This document shows, in pieces, positions 52,291-53,289 of a stretch of DNA of 53,289 bases. This stretch comes from Symbiodinium natans (Eukaryota; Sar; Dinophyceae; Suessiales; Symbiodiniaceae). The notes under the pieces are model-generated. The model saw only the letters and a program-made list of their open reading frames with translations, made no database searches and was not told the DNA's origin. The stretch is from positions 266,501 to 319,789 of the forward strand of contig CAJNDS010002674.1 of NCBI GenBank assembly GCA_905221605.1. The letters run 5' to 3'. The translations under genes were made by a program, and so were the position numbers. Positions within the stretch are counted from its first letter, which is position 1; every line of letters starts with the position of its first letter.

Positions 52291-52601
52291 CACGGGTTTC
52301 CGGCCACCTTCAGGCAAGAAATGTGGACAAAATCCGACATGGAAGAATGGGGCGGGACCATTCCACGATCATTCTATCCAATCAAAAAAACTATGAGCTT
52401 CGTCCCAACGATCATTGGAAAGGAATTCCCTCAGAATTTTTGCAACTTGAGAATTGATTGGTTCTTCTTCAAGCCAATAGAATAATTCATTCGAATGGAT
52501 GGATATCCGAAGAATTAGAAATCAAAAAATCATCGGAATAATGAGAAGGATATAGATACGAAAAATGTCTTTTTTGTAACCTCTCTTTATGCCAATTTGA
52601 G

Positions 52602-52742
52602 GGTCTTTGGGAGCCAATTTTGGACTTTGCCGGAAGCCAATTTTGGTTTGCGGAGCAAATTTTGGGCTTTGGGGGCCAATTTTAAGTTTGGGAGCCAATT
52701 TTGGGCTTTGGGCGCCAATTTTAATTGGAAGGCAATTTTGTT
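52602..52742. repeat. Degenerate 20-base tandem repeat (TTTGGGAGCCAATTTTGGGC)
   Basis: About seven units of 19-23 bases, each with GCCAATTTT (or GCAAATTTT) followed by GGGCTTTGGG-like spacer. In one + frame it encodes repeats of GANF / GSQFWAL, but unit lengths vary and the frame is not preserved through all copies. Confidence 0.8.
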
Positions 52743-53289
52743 GAAGGTGCGGGCCGGCAATCTCGTGTGTTCTGGGGGGGTCTGGTTCTTGGTCGGTTTG
52801 GAGCGGTTTGGGGGTCCGTTTTTGTACGGTTAAAGGGGATTGGTTTTTGACGGTTTTGGGGCATCGTTTTTTGATGGGTTGGAGGGTGTAAACAGATTTT
52901 TTAAAACCGTCTTTTAAGATTTAGGGTAGAATTTCTCGGTAGAATTAAAAAGGATTACGATTTGGGAAATATTCATAGAAATAAGGTGACTCATCTGATA
53001 TCGATACTATTAATGGAATATAGAAAGATTTTCAGGAATTATAGATATCGTAAATTAGGGTTCCCTTAAGAATGATTATGGGGGGATGGAAGGGGCTAAA
53101 TGATTGTATTTTGTCGTAATCATTTCGAATCTCTTAGGAAATGATATCCATCAATGTGGAGCTATGTGCAAATGATTTTAGACCCTTACCCATTGGGGGG
53201 GAGTTACCCCCCTTAAATGATTGTGGGAGGCTTAAATTCTAGATTGAGAAGCGATGATCGTAATTCTTGATATGATATTTATCTTAATA
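52743..53289. other. AT-rich tail of the window, no gene seen
   Basis: Composition shifts to AT-rich with GATAT, GGTAGAATT and AATGATT words (AAATGATTGT at about 53099 and 53215). It has no open frame of note and does not resemble the 6855-8340 repeats. Possibly start of another repeat region, or organelle-derived DNA; nothing distinguishes these by eye. Confidence 0.4.

Overview
The window reads as nuclear DNA of a dinoflagellate, most likely a Symbiodiniaceae-type genome. Long open frames are almost absent. Well-known protein families are recovered only by joining many short exons, and the introns between them mostly begin with GC or GA instead of GT, end in AG, and are nearly always followed by G. 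That splice pattern is a known dinoflagellate peculiarity. Every gene that could be assigned lies on the + strand, which fits the one-way gene blocks typical of these genomes. Simple-sequence tracts are frequent, and no bacterial signals (operons, Shine-Dalgarno sites, CRISPR, tRNAs) were seen.

Layout: 268-3560 is a MAP-kinase gene whose 5' end lies outside the window. 3561-6370 has no assigned gene. 6379-8605 is an AT-rich repeat island with inverted ends, containing a long hairpin and two families of tandem repeats. 8710-14067 is a radical-SAM rRNA/tRNA methyltransferase of the RlmN family. 14068-16139 is unassigned. 16140-17110 is a small HAD-type phosphatase domain. 17111-25500 holds scattered coding-like exons without recognisable family, plus a dodecamer array. 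25530-26463 is an unrecognised gene; 26811-27977 a GDSL/SGNH esterase; 28040-28460 further exon candidates; 30155-30769 an intronless secreted protein. 32417-37842 is an amino-acid transporter of the AAAP family; 38405-40290 a Ser/Pro repeat plus coiled-coil protein; 42929-43889 a pyrimidine 5'-nucleotidase; 44926-47615 a sulfotransferase; and 50760-52290 an unrecognised, probably membrane, protein. The last 900 bases are AT-rich with a 20-base degenerate repeat.

The genes do not form an obvious pathway: signalling (kinase), RNA modification (RlmN), nucleotide salvage (5'-nucleotidase), transport (AAAP) and secretory-pathway enzymes (sulfotransferase, possibly SGNH) are simply neighbours in tandem. 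The most informative features are architectural: 23 introns placed by protein homology and reading phase with 12 GC, 5 GA and 5 GT donors, several carrying short direct repeats at both ends, and the inverted-repeat AT island. Exon positions were derived by reading the sequence and joining frames by eye; no RNA evidence or database search was available.
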